Shown here piece by piece: positions 8,784 to 17,970 of a stretch of DNA of 64,000 bases (its first letter is position 1; the number at the start of each line of letters is the position of its first letter). Below the pieces are notes generated by a model, which was not told where the DNA came from, made no database searches, and saw only the letters and a list, made by a program, of their open reading frames with translations. The stretch is taken from positions 372,001 to 436,000 of the forward strand of contig NZ_BJXB01000001.1 of NCBI RefSeq assembly GCF_007990775.1. The letters run 5' to 3'. Source of the DNA: Deinococcus cellulosilyticus NBRC 106333 = KACC 11606 (lineage in GTDB: Bacteria; Deinococcota; Deinococci; Deinococcales; Deinococcaceae). The position numbers and the translations under genes were made by a program.

Positions 8784-8809
8784 TGCAAATCGAATCGATT
8801 CGGTATAAC
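8784..8809 (+). promoter_or_regulatory. Promoter with LacI-type operator in the spacer
   Basis: TTGCAA (8783-8788) and TATAAC (8804-8809) flank the perfect palindrome CGAATCGATTCG at 8791-8802. An operator between the -35 and -10 boxes would block RNA polymerase directly. The following gene encodes a carbohydrate-type binding protein, and LacI-family repressors commonly use such sites. Confidence 0.65.
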
Positions 8810-8873
8810 AATAAGAGCAGCCAAATCATAAAAGTCTCAATGCCCTCAAGACATCTGCTTTCATCGTTGAGAC

Positions 8874-8915
8874 ATGGAATCAATTCGAATCGATTCGAAG
8901 ACGATTTGATTCCAT
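8874..8915 (+). promoter_or_regulatory. Second, nested palindromic operator / leader hairpin
   Basis: The 16-bp perfect palindrome TTCGAATCGATTCGAA (8884-8899) contains the core of the promoter operator. It is enclosed by perfect 10-bp arms ATGGAATCAA (8874-8883) and TTGATTCCAT (8906-8915). Its centre is 95 bp from that of the first operator, about nine helical turns, which suits repression by DNA looping. As RNA it would form a long hairpin in the leader. Confidence 0.6.
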
Positions 8916-9074
8916 CTTTGTTCTCATCCCCGAGCAGGATGAAGCCGTCCCCTGTTGTGTTTTGCTGCCTTTCTGTTTTCTTCTTCCCCGGCAAGACTGA
9001 AGTGCTTTTGTCGTCACCATGCATGGACTCTGGCAGTGGAACAACCTGCCTGAACAGCCCCCAGGAGAACCCTC

Positions 9075-10709
9075 ATGAGCAAACGCATCCCCCTGACCCT
9101 TGTTGGCCTTCTCACCCTCAGCCTTGGTTCTGCCTTCGCACAGAACACCCCACTCACCGTTACGGCGTTTTTCGCTGACACCAACGCCAACTGGGCCAAC
9201 ATGCAAGACGATGTGGGCAGGGAGCTCACCAAACGCACAGGCATCACCCTCAAAGCCGAATTTGCGGTGGGTGACCCGGACCAGAAGATCAACCTGATTG
9301 CTGCCTCTGGACAGTACCCCGACCTGATTGCCCCCAAAGGTGCTGCAGGGGTCCTGATTGATGCCGACGCTGTGCTGGACCTGACCTCACTCATCAACAA
9401 GAATGCCCCGAACATCAAAAAAGTCATCGGCAACCAGATGAACCGCATGAAGTTTTCGAACAAAAACCAGGGCATCTACTTCATTCCCAACAACGACACC
9501 ATCGGACAGATCTACTTTGACAATGATGCCTGGTTCAAATTGCAACTGCAGGCCCTGAAAGAGCAGAAGTACCCCAGAGTCAAAACCCTCAAGGACTTTG
9601 AGAAGGTCATTGCCGACTACGTGATAAAACACCCCAAGACCGCAGATGGCAAACCCACCATCGGTCTGTCCCTGCTCGCCGATGACTGGCGTTTCGTGAT
9701 CTCTGTCACCAACCCTGCATTCTGGGCCACAGGTGGCTGGGACGACGGGGAGTGGTACATCGACCCCAAAACCTTCAAAGCCATGCCCCATCACTTCCGG
9801 CCTGAGGAAAAAGAATACTTCCGCTGGCTGAACCACATGAACGACATCGGCCTGCTGGACAAGGAATCGTTCACCCAGAAGTACGACCAGTACCTTGCCA
9901 AGATTGCCTCTGGCCGGGTGGTTGGTCTGATTGATGCCAACTGGGAAATCGGGGACGCCATGAACTCCTTGAAGGCTGCAGGCAAGCATGAGCAGATGTA
10001 CGGACGCTTCCCTGCGGTGCTGAACAGCAAAATGAAAGCTGCTTACAATGCGCCCACCGGATTCCGTGGCGGTTATGGCATCGGCATCACCAAAGCGGCC
10101 AAAGACCCTGTGCGCATTCTGAAGTTCCTGGATTACCTGTCCAGCGATGAGGGACAGGTGTTGATCAACTGGGGCATCGAAGGCAAGCATTACAAAGTGG
10201 TGAATGGCAAGCGTGAATTCCTCCCCAAATACGAGGAGATGCGCAAGAAGGACCCCGCTGGATTTGCTCGCGAAACGGGCATTGGCAATTATGGTCTGTC
10301 CCTGCGTTACGGGGACGGGGTGAAGGACAAAACCGGCAACTACTACACCACCAACTTCCCCGACCAGATCCTGGAGAACTACACCGACGCCGAGAAAGCT
10401 GCCCTGAAAGCTTACAAGGTGAAATTCTGGGGTGATCTGCTGCCCAAAGCCAGCCAATTCAAACCGATTCCCTGGGCGGCTGCGTGGAGCATTCCTGTTC
10501 CCCAGGACAGTGCCCTCAGTGAATTCTGGGCCAAGGAGCAGGACATCACCCGCAAGTACATTCCCAGAGCAATCCTGGCTGATCCCAAGGACTTCGACAA
10601 GATCTACGATGAGATGCTGGACGTGATGGAGAAACAGCTGAGCAAGTACAACGTGCTGATGACCCAGCTGGTGCAGGACCGTCTCAAGCTCTGGGGAGTC
10701 CTCAAGTAA
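9075..10709 (+). CDS. Extracellular solute-binding protein (family 1, oligosaccharide type), orphan
   Basis: 544 residues with a signal peptide (MSKRIPLTLVGLLTLSLGSAFAQ), the usual size for the large LplA-like branch of carbohydrate-binding proteins. The text PDLIAPKGAAGVLIDADAVLDLT and the later RGGYGIGITKAAKDPVRILK match this class in style. The GGAGA site at 9062-9066 precedes the ATG. No permease or ATPase lies beside it, so it must use a transporter encoded elsewhere. Two LacI-type palindromes upstream predict induction by the sugar ligand. The ligand is unknown. Confidence 0.85.
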   Translation: MSKRIPLTLVGLLTLSLGSAFAQNTPLTVTAFFADTNANWANMQDDVGRELTKRTGITLKAEFAVGDPDQKINLIAASGQYPDLIAPKGAAGVLIDADAVLDLTSLINKNAPNIKKVIGNQMNRMKFSNKNQGIYFIPNNDTIGQIYFDNDAWFKLQLQALKEQKYPRVKTLKDFEKVIADYVIKHPKTADGKPTIGLSLLADDWRFVISVTNPAFWATGGWDDGEWYIDPKTFKAMPHHFRPEEKEYFRWLNHMNDIGLLDKESFTQKYDQYLAKIASGRVVGLIDANWEIGDAMNSLKAAGKHEQMYGRFPAVLNSKMKAAYNAPTGFRGGYGIGITKAAKDPVRILKFLDYLSSDEGQVLINWGIEGKHYKVVNGKREFLPKYEEMRKKDPAGFARETGIGNYGLSLRYGDGVKDKTGNYYTTNFPDQILENYTDAEKAALKAYKVKFWGDLLPKASQFKPIPWAAAWSIPVPQDSALSEFWAKEQDITRKYIPRAILADPKDFDKIYDEMLDVMEKQLSKYNVLMTQLVQDRLKLWGVLK

Positions 10710-10757
10710 CTTTTGCAGAAGTCCTCTGGAAGTTTCTGTTTGTTGGCAGCCTCCGTG

Positions 10758-10786
10758 TCCCCGTTGCTTGGCAACGGGGATTTTGT
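10758..10786 (+). terminator. Terminator of the solute-binding protein gene
   Basis: TCCCCGTTGC and GCAACGGGGA form perfect 10-bp arms with a 3-base loop, followed by TTTTGTT. It lies 49 bp after the stop codon. Confidence 0.9.
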
Positions 10787-10909
10787 TGATGGGGCGTCCT
10801 TTTTCTTTGCCTGATGCCAAAAGTTCAACAGAACACCATCTGCACTGTGTAGAACGGTGTTGGAAGTCCAAAATGGAATCCGGGTGGGCAGGGAAGAGCG
10901 CTCAAACCA

Positions 10910-11104
10910 TCAGGATTCATCCTGCCGGATGGGAATGTCACGGTTCTTGGCCCATTCCTCAGCACGGTCAGTGGCAATGGCAATCGCACTGCCTTCGTCG
11001 TGACCCTCCTCAAGCAGGGCATTGGCAATCTCCACGGCCTTGCTGCGCACTTCAGGGTTGAAGTTTTTCAGTGACTGGGGATAATTCTCCGAATTCCAGG
11101 GCAT
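10910..11104 (-). CDS. Small YdaT-like protein
   Basis: 64 residues. The start is the ATG at 11104, which follows a GGAGG site by about five bases; a GTG two codons upstream is less likely. The pattern MPWNSENYPQSLKNF, then PEVRSKAVEIANALLEEG and AIAIATDRAEEWAKN, resembles the N-terminal part of Bacillus YdaT-type general-stress proteins as I remember them. Function is unknown. It is monocistronic and sits opposite to the genes on both sides. Confidence 0.65.
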   Translation of the reverse strand: MPWNSENYPQSLKNFNPEVRSKAVEIANALLEEGHDEGSAIAIATDRAEEWAKNRDIPIRQDES

Positions 11105-11295
11105 GTGCACCTCCAGACCATCAGGATAGAAAAAGCCTGTTGAATGGACAGTACGAAGGTGCGCTTTTGGAGGGGATCATGGGACCTTGTTTCTGATCCC
11201 TGATGTGAAGGGTTTCCCATTCAGATTTCTGTAGGACGTCCAGGATTACACTGACTTCACTTCTGCACAGCACACATCGCGTGGAAGGAGGGGAT

Positions 11296-12444
11296 ATGGT
11301 TTCCATTCTGGACTCGCTTTTCATCAACGTCTGCATGGTGATTGCTCTGGGGTACCTCCTCAGTCTGACTTACACCGACTGGCGTCCTGAAAAGCGCATT
11401 CATGTGTTGCTTTTCCGTACAGGCTTTGCTGCACTGGGTTCCATTTTGCTGATGTACCATGGCATCGACCTGCAGCGCAACATGATTGACCTCAGACTGG
11501 TGCCCATCCTCCTGATTGCCCTCAGGTATGGGCTCAGCTATGGCATTCTGGCCGCCCTGCCCGTGGTGGTGGTCTGCGCAGTGTTCTTCTCTGATTTGCC
11601 CCTTCTGCCCGTGGTCACGTCCATGGGTCTGAGCCTGATGGTGGTGGGCCTGGTGCGCATGTCTTTCAAAACGGATGTGGCCCCCTCGAGGGCGTACTTC
11701 CAGGCACCTTTGCTGGCTTTTCTGGTCAGTGGGGTGGGCATTGCTGGGGCTGAACCTGCAGAACAGCAGGCCTTCATCAGGATCTTTCCGTGGTATTACG
11801 GGGCCAATGTGCTGGGCTTCTGGGGAGCGGCACGCATTGTGCGCACACGCATGAAGTACCTGAGGGCCACCGAGCACCTCAGGGAAGAGTCCCTGATGGA
11901 CCCCCTGACCGGGCTCCTGAACCGCAGGCAGTTCGAACTGGACCGCAAACTGTTTGAAGATGGGGACGCTTTTCTGGTGCTGGACCTCGATCACTTCAAA
12001 CAGGTCAATGACACCTTTGGTCACTCCATGGGAGATGAGGTCCTGAAGCAGACTGCGGCTCTGTTGCGCAGTGCCACACGTGGCTATGACCGGGTTTACC
12101 GCATGGGTGGTGAGGAATTTCTGGTGGTGCTCAGGAGGACCCAGGGGAACCAGGCAGAAAGCATTGCCGAGCGCATCCGCCAGACCATTGAAGCTCACCT
12201 GTTCCCCATTCCCAGGCCAATCACCATCAGTGGTGGCCTGGTGACCCTGCATCCCCTCACCACCTTGCAGGCTGTGCTGGAACTTGCAGATGAACTGCTT
12301 TACCTCTCCAAGTCCAGCGGACGCAACCAGGTGCAGAGCGAAGGGGTGTGCCACAAAGGCCATGTCCCTTATCCTGCCCAGATCAACATCATGAAGGACC
12401 CGGATGTGCCTGTACCAATTGAACCTGCGAAGCGCATGGACTAA
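11296..12444 (+). CDS. Membrane-bound diguanylate cyclase (5TM-type sensor + GGDEF)
   Basis: 382 residues. The ATG at 11296 is preceded by AAGGAGG at 11285-11291, so it is preferred over a GTG at 11281. The first 180 residues hold about six hydrophobic segments like the LytS/YhcK 5TM sensor. The GGDEF domain follows: LDLDHFKQVNDTFGHSMGDE, an inhibitory I-site RGYD (262-265) exactly five residues before the active-site GGEEF (271-275). All catalytic features are present, so it should make cyclic di-GMP and be product-inhibited. The signal is unknown. No EAL domain is attached. Confidence 0.9.
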   Translation: MVSILDSLFINVCMVIALGYLLSLTYTDWRPEKRIHVLLFRTGFAALGSILLMYHGIDLQRNMIDLRLVPILLIALRYGLSYGILAALPVVVVCAVFFSDLPLLPVVTSMGLSLMVVGLVRMSFKTDVAPSRAYFQAPLLAFLVSGVGIAGAEPAEQQAFIRIFPWYYGANVLGFWGAARIVRTRMKYLRATEHLREESLMDPLTGLLNRRQFELDRKLFEDGDAFLVLDLDHFKQVNDTFGHSMGDEVLKQTAALLRSATRGYDRVYRMGGEEFLVVLRRTQGNQAESIAERIRQTIEAHLFPIPRPITISGGLVTLHPLTTLQAVLELADELLYLSKSSGRNQVQSEGVCHKGHVPYPAQINIMKDPDVPVPIEPAKRMD

Positions 12445-12826
12445 GCTGTAGGTATCACATTGCTTCTGCTCCTACAGACTGCTGGAAACGACAGACCTTC
12501 TGGCAGCTTTCTGAATTTTTCAGTTCAAGCCAGAGACCATCAAGTCTCTGTATGGTTATGCATGCTAAACTCTGAAAACTTTTTTGGACACAATGTCAAA
12601 AAGTTTCTGGGAATTTGAAAAGACAAAATATTGCACGGAAAAAATAAGATCCCACATTCTGAAATTTGCTTGACAGTGCTTAAATCACAAACTTATAATG
12701 GCCTCCATAGGTTAAGTCGGCTCCAGTGAGGGCACGAACCATTCCCGAAAAAACCAGATTCGTGTGCAGACCTGACTCCGGGTGTTTTGAACAGAAGCAT
12801 CAGGGCAGGTCGGAGAGGTTGTTTTG
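12445..12826 (+). other. 382-bp intergenic region upstream of the pyrimidine degradation locus
   Basis: After the cyclase gene there are AT-rich sequences with an inverted repeat around AAACTTTTTTGGACA (12576-12590) and TGTCAAAAAGTTT (12594-12606), and a small hairpin AGAGAC/GTCTCT near 12531-12548. These may end the cyclase transcript, though no classic terminator is seen. The promoter for preT and an approximately 120-nt leader occupy the rest. No small gene was recognised. Confidence 0.5.
12670..12699 (+). promoter_or_regulatory. Promoter of the pyrimidine degradation locus
   Basis: TTGACA (12670-12675), an 18-bp spacer and TATAAT (12694-12699) match the housekeeping consensus in all twelve hexamer positions. 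The leader to the preT start is about 120 nt, long enough for post-transcriptional control. Confidence 0.8.
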
Positions 12827-14149
12827 ATGCATAAAGATCCATCCTCCGGTTTTCAGGAATATTACGCTCCCCTCACCCAGCATGAAGCGCTCACTGAAGC
12901 GAACCGCTGCCTGTACTGCTATGATGCGCCCTGCATTCAGGCCTGCCCGACCCACATTGATATTCCAACCTTCATCAAAAAGATTGCTTCAGGAAATCTG
13001 CGCGGCAGTGCGAAGACCATCCTGGAATCCAACTTTCTGGGAGGCACCTGTGGCCGCGTCTGCCCGGTGCAGGAACTCTGTGAAGGGGCGTGCGTGCTGG
13101 GCAAAGACCACAAGCCTATCATGATTGGTCGTCTGCAACGTTATGCTGTGGACCATGTGCAGGACAGAGGCATTGAGGTTTTCCAGCCAGGGGAGAGCAA
13201 CGGCATGAAAGTGGCCGTGATCGGCTCGGGACCCGCCGGACTGTCCTGCAGTGCAGAACTTGCCAAACTGGGTTACGCCGTGACCCTCTATGAAAAACGG
13301 GATCTGGCCGGAGGGCTCTCGACTTACGGCATCATCGTGCTGCGCGAACCCGTGGAAGTCTCCCTGCGTGAAGTGGAATCGGTGCAGAAACTGGGTGTGC
13401 AGGTGCAGACCGGGCACAGCATCGAAACGAAAGAAGAATTCGACGCCCTGGTCGGTCAATACGATGCCGTGTTCCTTGCCGTGGGCCTCGGGGCCGTGCC
13501 TGCCATGGGCATTCCCGGAGAAGAATACCTGCAAGACGGTCTGAAGTTCATTGAAGACAGCAAAATCGACCTTCCCAATTTGCGGGTTGGAGACAACGTG
13601 GTGGTGATCGGGGCAGGGAACACCGCCATCGACGCAGCCACCATTGCCAGACGGGCAGGGGCAGACGTGACCATGGTCTACCGCCGCACCGAAAGCGAAA
13701 TGACCGCCTATGAGCACGAATACCACTTTGCCCTCAAAGAAGGCATCCAGTACAGTTTTCTGACCCAGCCTGTGCGGGTGATCACCGAAGAGGGGAGGGT
13801 CCTGGGTCTCGAGTGCGTGAAGATGGAACTCGGAGAACCCGACGCTTCAGGACGTGCCACCCCGCGACCTGTGGCCGGTTCTGAATTCATCATCCCCTGC
13901 GATCAGGTGATCAAGGCCATTGGGCAGGAAAAACCCGCCCTGGCTGTCACCCTCGGCCTGGAACTGGAGAAAGGCTACATCAGGACGGATGACACCCTGC
14001 AGACGAGCATCCCCAATGTGTACGCCGGGGGAGACTGCATCCGTGCAAAAGGCACCGCCTCCACGGTGATGGCCGTGCAGGATGGCAAGATTGCTGCGGC
14101 TGCCATCCACGAGAACCTGAGCATCAGAAAGGAAGTCGCCCATGGCTGA
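12827..14149 (+). CDS. preT: Dihydropyrimidine dehydrogenase, NAD(P)H/FAD subunit PreT
   Basis: 440 residues; start at the ATG at 12827 behind a GGAGAGG site. It transfers electrons from NAD(P)H to PreA for reduction of uracil and thymine. The N terminus has the cysteine clusters CLYCYDAPCIQACPTH and CGRVCPVQELCEGAC that hold two Fe-S clusters in the glutamate-synthase-small-subunit fold. The FAD dinucleotide motif GSGPAGLSCSAELA and the NAD motif VVIGAGNTAIDAATIA follow. The gene overlaps preA by 8 bp, so the subunits are translationally coupled. It is the first gene of the pyrimidine locus. Confidence 0.92.
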   Translation: MHKDPSSGFQEYYAPLTQHEALTEANRCLYCYDAPCIQACPTHIDIPTFIKKIASGNLRGSAKTILESNFLGGTCGRVCPVQELCEGACVLGKDHKPIMIGRLQRYAVDHVQDRGIEVFQPGESNGMKVAVIGSGPAGLSCSAELAKLGYAVTLYEKRDLAGGLSTYGIIVLREPVEVSLREVESVQKLGVQVQTGHSIETKEEFDALVGQYDAVFLAVGLGAVPAMGIPGEEYLQDGLKFIEDSKIDLPNLRVGDNVVVIGAGNTAIDAATIARRAGADVTMVYRRTESEMTAYEHEYHFALKEGIQYSFLTQPVRVITEEGRVLGLECVKMELGEPDASGRATPRPVAGSEFIIPCDQVIKAIGQEKPALAVTLGLELEKGYIRTDDTLQTSIPNVYAGGDCIRAKGTASTVMAVQDGKIAAAAIHENLSIRKEVAHG

Positions 14150-15521
14150 CCTCAGCATCAACTTTGCAGGCATCCGTTCCCCCAATCCGTTCTGGCTGGC
14201 TTCCGCACCCCCGAGCAACTCCGGTTACCAGGTCAACAAGGCCTTTGAAGCCGGGTGGGGAGGGGCCGTATGGAAAACCATTGGTGCCCCCGTCCTGAAC
14301 ATCAGCAACCGCTATGGGGGACTGAGCATTGGTGGACAGCGCCTGATGGCCATCAACAACGTGGAACTGATCTCGGACCGCCCGCTGGAAGTGAACCTGC
14401 GTGAAATCGCAGAAGTCAAACGCCTGTGGCCCGACCGTGCCGTGATCGTCTCTGCCATGGTGGAGGCAGACCCCAAAGCCTGGCAGGACATCATCATGCG
14501 CATCGAGGACACCGGAGCAGACGGCATCGAGCTGAATTACGGCTGTCCTCAGGGCATGAGTGAACGCGGGATGGGCGCAGCAGTGGGGCAGGTCCCGGAG
14601 ATGTGCCAGATGAACACCGCCTGGGTGACCAGCATGACCCGCCTTCCGGTGATTGTGAAACTCACCCCCAACATCACCCACATCATTGAACCTGCCCACG
14701 CAGCACTGGCCGGGGGAGCCCATGCGCTCAGCCTGATCAACACCATCAACAGCATCATGAAAGTGGACCTCGACACCCTCCGCATCACCCCGAGCATCGG
14801 GGGCAGAGGCACCCACGGAGGCTATGCCGGACCCGCAGTCAAGCCCATCGCCTTGAACCTCCTCACCGAGTTGATGACCGACCCCAATGTGCTCCGCTCA
14901 GGGGTGCCGATTTCCGGGATTGGGGGCATCAGCAACTGGCGAGACGCCGCAGAATTCCTGCTGCTCGGGGCCACCAGCTTGCAGGTCTGCACTGCCGTCA
15001 TGCACTACGGCTTCCGCATTGTGGAAGACATGATTGAAGGCCTGTCCAACTGGATGGATGAAAAAGGCTTCGCCACCATCTACGACGTGGCCGGACAGAG
15101 CCTCCCTCAGGTCTCCAAATTCAACGACCTCGACCTGTCCTATCAGGCCGTGGCCCGCATCAACCCCGACAAGTGCATCCAGTGCAACCTCTGTTACGTG
15201 GCCTGCAACGACACTGCCCACCAGTGCATCGACCTGATCGCCCCGGATGGTGCTGTCGTGGCTCCCGGTTACGACCCCCGTGTGAACGGCAAACAGGTCG
15301 CCGTCACCCGCCCCACCCCCAGCGTCCGCGAAGAAGACTGCGTGGGCTGCGCCCTGTGCTACAACGTCTGCCCCGTGGACAACTGCATTGAAATGGTCAG
15401 TGTTCCCTCGGGCCGCGAATCCATCACCTGGGGTGCCCTCACCACCGAAAAACCCGAAGTGGGCACCGACTGGGGCGTGATGGAGGAATACCGGAAAGAT
15501 GTGGGGATTGACATTCACTAG
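14142..15521 (+). CDS. preA: Dihydropyrimidine dehydrogenase, catalytic FMN/Fe-S subunit PreA
   Basis: 459 residues. It reduces uracil or thymine to the 5,6-dihydro form, the first step of reductive degradation. The N-terminal TIM-barrel binds FMN. The segment LNYGCPQGMSERGMG contains Cys135, aligning with the general-acid cysteine of dihydropyrimidine dehydrogenases. The C terminus carries two ferredoxin-type motifs, CIQCNLCYVAC and CVGCALCYNVCP, as in the related mammalian enzyme. The residue before Cys135 is Gly where the mammalian enzyme has Ser, probably a subfamily difference. It overlaps preT and is followed by a repeat-rich 238-bp gap before the dihydropyrimidinase gene. Confidence 0.92.
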   Translation: MADLSINFAGIRSPNPFWLASAPPSNSGYQVNKAFEAGWGGAVWKTIGAPVLNISNRYGGLSIGGQRLMAINNVELISDRPLEVNLREIAEVKRLWPDRAVIVSAMVEADPKAWQDIIMRIEDTGADGIELNYGCPQGMSERGMGAAVGQVPEMCQMNTAWVTSMTRLPVIVKLTPNITHIIEPAHAALAGGAHALSLINTINSIMKVDLDTLRITPSIGGRGTHGGYAGPAVKPIALNLLTELMTDPNVLRSGVPISGIGGISNWRDAAEFLLLGATSLQVCTAVMHYGFRIVEDMIEGLSNWMDEKGFATIYDVAGQSLPQVSKFNDLDLSYQAVARINPDKCIQCNLCYVACNDTAHQCIDLIAPDGAVVAPGYDPRVNGKQVAVTRPTPSVREEDCVGCALCYNVCPVDNCIEMVSVPSGRESITWGALTTEKPEVGTDWGVMEEYRKDVGIDIH

Positions 15522-15550
15522 CGCTTCGCGCCGAGGGCAGAAGGCAGATG

Positions 15551-15623
15551 TAAGGGTGCAGCGTGCTGCGCCCAGAGGCAGAAATCTGAGACAACACCTG
15601 TAGGGGCGAGGCGTGCCTCGCCC
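15551..15623 (+). repeat. Two copies of a palindromic intergenic repeat
   Basis: Copies at 15551-15573 and 15600-15623 share the scheme TAGGGGCG...CGCCC with a near-palindromic core such as GGGCGAGGCGTGCCTCGCCC. Related copies occur at 20902-20925, 20941-20964 and 24625-24648, always between genes of this locus. A 7-bp-period tract (GCCGAGGGCAGAAGGCAG) lies just upstream at 15532-15549. Confidence 0.75.
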
Positions 15624-15759
15624 TTTCCAAAAGAGGGAAATCCCTGAGACATTCTGGTTAAGATGGAATCGTTCATAGGACAGAGAGGTCAAGTGCTGGA
15701 TTTTTCAGGGGAGCTGGAAGGCAAAGTCATCAGTTTCGAATGAAAGGATGTTTCGTGCT

Positions 15760-17142
15760 ATGCCACTGCTGATCAAGAACGGCGAAATCATCACCGCAGA
15801 CACCCGCTACAAGGCTGACATTCTGGTGCAGGACGAGACCATCACCCAGATCGGTCTGGACCTGGAGATGGACGATGAGGATCTGGAGGTCATTGATGCC
15901 ACAGGGAAATACATTTTTCCGGGCTTCATTGATCCGCACGTGCACATTTACCTGCCTTTCATGGCGACTTTTGCGAAGGACAACCACACCACGGGCAGTC
16001 AGGCTGCACTGATCGGGGGGACCACCACGTTCATTGAGATGTGCTGCCCGAACCGCAACGATGACCACTGGGAGGCTTACAACCTGTGGAAATCCAGGGC
16101 GGAAGGCAACAGTGCCTGTGATTTCACTTTCCACATGGGCATTTCGAAGTTTGATGACACCGTGGAAAGCCAGCTGAAGCAGATTGTTGAAGACGGGATT
16201 TCTTCTTTCAAGGTGTTCCTGTCCTACAAGAATTTCTTCGGGGTGGAGGATGGTGAGCTGTATCAGGTCCTGACCCTGGCGAAAAAGCTGGGGGTGATTG
16301 TGACCGCCCACTGTGAGAACGCGGAACTGGTGGCCCAGTTGCAGCAGAAACTGCTGGCAGAGGGGAAAACAGGACCCGAGTACCATGAAAAGAGCCGCCC
16401 GGTGCAGGTGGAGGCCGAGGGCACCAACCGTTTCGCCACTTTTGTGGAGATGACCGGGGCCACAGGTTACATCGTGCACCTGTCCTGTCAGGCTGCGCTG
16501 GAACGGGCCATGGCTGCGAAATCCAAAGGGGTGCCCCTCTACATAGAGTCGGTGATTCCGCACTTCCTGCTGGACAAGACTTTTGCAGAGAAGCCCGATT
16601 TTGAGGGTGCGAAATACGTGATGTCTCCGCCTCTCAGAGACAAGAGCAACCAGAAACACCTGTGGGCTGCACTTGAGCAGGGTTTCATCGACACGGTCGG
16701 CACGGACCATTGCCCCTTTGATGTGGAGCAGAAAGACATGGGCCGTGGAGATTTCACCAAGATCCCCAACGGCATTCCTGCCATCGAGGACCGGGTGAAC
16801 CTGCTTTACACCTATGGAGTGAGTCGCGGAAATCTGGACATCCACCGGTTTGTGGATGCGGCCAGCACGAAAGCAGCAAAACTTTTCGGCCTTTTCCCCA
16901 GAAAGGGGACCATCGCAGTGGGCAGTGACGCCGATCTGGTGATCTATGATCCCAATTACCGGGGCACCATCAGCGTGAAAACCCAGACGGTGAACAACAA
17001 TTACAACGGCTTTGAGGGCTGGGAGATCGACGGGAAACCCGAGGTTGTCACGGTCCGGGGCCAGGTTCAGGTCAGAGACGGCAAGTTCGTGGGTGATGCA
17101 TCCAGAGGCCAGTTCCTCAGGCGCAAACCCTCTCATTTCTGA
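15760..17142 (+). CDS. hydA: Dihydropyrimidinase (D-hydantoinase family)
   Basis: 460 residues. It opens dihydrouracil to N-carbamoyl-beta-alanine. The ATG at 15760 is preferred to one at 15748 because of the spacing from AAGGA at 15743-15747 and the family-typical start MPLLIKNG. All binuclear zinc ligands are visible: DPHVH (His60, His62), the carboxylated Lys151 in SSFKVFLSYK, His184 in TAHCEN, His240 in IVHLS and Asp316 in GTDHCPF. It follows preA and is only 12 bp from the ABC importer genes. It could also act on hydantoins. Confidence 0.92.
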   Translation: MPLLIKNGEIITADTRYKADILVQDETITQIGLDLEMDDEDLEVIDATGKYIFPGFIDPHVHIYLPFMATFAKDNHTTGSQAALIGGTTTFIEMCCPNRNDDHWEAYNLWKSRAEGNSACDFTFHMGISKFDDTVESQLKQIVEDGISSFKVFLSYKNFFGVEDGELYQVLTLAKKLGVIVTAHCENAELVAQLQQKLLAEGKTGPEYHEKSRPVQVEAEGTNRFATFVEMTGATGYIVHLSCQAALERAMAAKSKGVPLYIESVIPHFLLDKTFAEKPDFEGAKYVMSPPLRDKSNQKHLWAALEQGFIDTVGTDHCPFDVEQKDMGRGDFTKIPNGIPAIEDRVNLLYTYGVSRGNLDIHRFVDAASTKAAKLFGLFPRKGTIAVGSDADLVIYDPNYRGTISVKTQTVNNNYNGFEGWEIDGKPEVVTVRGQVQVRDGKFVGDASRGQFLRRKPSHF

Positions 17143-17154
17143 GGCAGGTGGGAT

Positions 17155-17970
17155 GTGACCGCACAGAACAATTTCACACAGGGCAATTCATCAAGTTCCA
17201 GTCCTCCACTGGTCAGCGTGCGCGATGTGACCATGATCTTTCGCACCCAGGACACCGAAACCATCGCCTTGCAGGGGGCAAACCTGGACATCCAGCCTGG
17301 AGAGTTCATCAGCCTGATTGGACCTTCCGGGTGTGGCAAGACCACTTTGCTGAGGATTCTGGCCGACCTGCAGACGCCAACCTCTGGTGACATCTCGATC
17401 AAGGGGATGACCCCCACAAAGGCCAGAGAGTCCCGTGCTTATGGGTACGTTTTTCAGGCTCCTGCATTGATGGACTGGCGCAGTGTTCTGAAAAACGTGA
17501 TGCTGCCGCTGGAAGTCATGAACTTCCCGAAAGAGAACCGCCTCGAAAAAGCCCGCGAGATGCTCAGGCTGGTGGGCCTTGAAAAATTCGAGAAGAACTT
17601 TCCTTTCCAACTTTCAGGGGGGATGCAGCAACGGGTGAGCATTGCCCGTGCACTGGCGTTTGACCCGCCCCTCCTGTTCATGGATGAGCCTTTCGGTGCA
17701 CTCGATGAGATCACCAGAGAGAACCTGAACATGGAACTCCTGAGGCTCTGGCGCGAAACTGGCAAGACCGTGATTTTCGTGACCCACAGCATCAGCGAAG
17801 CAGTGTTTCTCTCCACCCGCGTGGTGGTGATGACCGCAAGGCCCGGCAAGATCGAGGGCATCGTGAATGTGGACCTTCCGCAGCCTCGCTCTGTGGAGAC
17901 CCGCGAGCACCCCAGGTTCTTCGAGATCGCCACCGAAATCCGTGAACTTCTGCGCAAAGGTCACGCATGA
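17155..17970 (+). CDS. ABC importer ATPase (SsuB/TauB-like), probably for pyrimidines
   Basis: 271 residues with a GTG start at 17155 behind AGGTGGGA. Walker A GPSGCGKTT, signature LSGGMQQRVS, Walker B LLFMDEPFGALDE and the switch region VTHSISEAV are intact. It belongs to the nitrate/sulfonate/taurine/pyrimidine-precursor import family. It ends in an ATGA overlap with the first permease gene. Location inside the degradation locus suggests uptake of uracil, thymine or a related base. Confidence 0.9.
   Translation: MTAQNNFTQGNSSSSSPPLVSVRDVTMIFRTQDTETIALQGANLDIQPGEFISLIGPSGCGKTTLLRILADLQTPTSGDISIKGMTPTKARESRAYGYVFQAPALMDWRSVLKNVMLPLEVMNFPKENRLEKAREMLRLVGLEKFEKNFPFQLSGGMQQRVSIARALAFDPPLLFMDEPFGALDEITRENLNMELLRLWRETGKTVIFVTHSISEAVFLSTRVVVMTARPGKIEGIVNVDLPQPRSVETREHPRFFEIATEIRELLRKGHA

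Larger units (their letters stand above)
8592..9074 (+). other. 483-bp regulatory region without a recognised gene
   Basis: It holds the divergent control region between the minus-strand hypothetical gene and the orphan solute-binding protein. Contents are a palindrome at 8626-8639, a promoter with an embedded palindrome at 8784-8809, a second larger palindrome at 8874-8915 and a long (about 260 nt) leader. No convincing small gene was seen. Confidence 0.6.

Noticed and set aside
11281..11296. GTG start at 11281 for the diguanylate cyclase
   Set aside because: The AAGGAGG site lies downstream of it, at the correct distance from the ATG at 11296.
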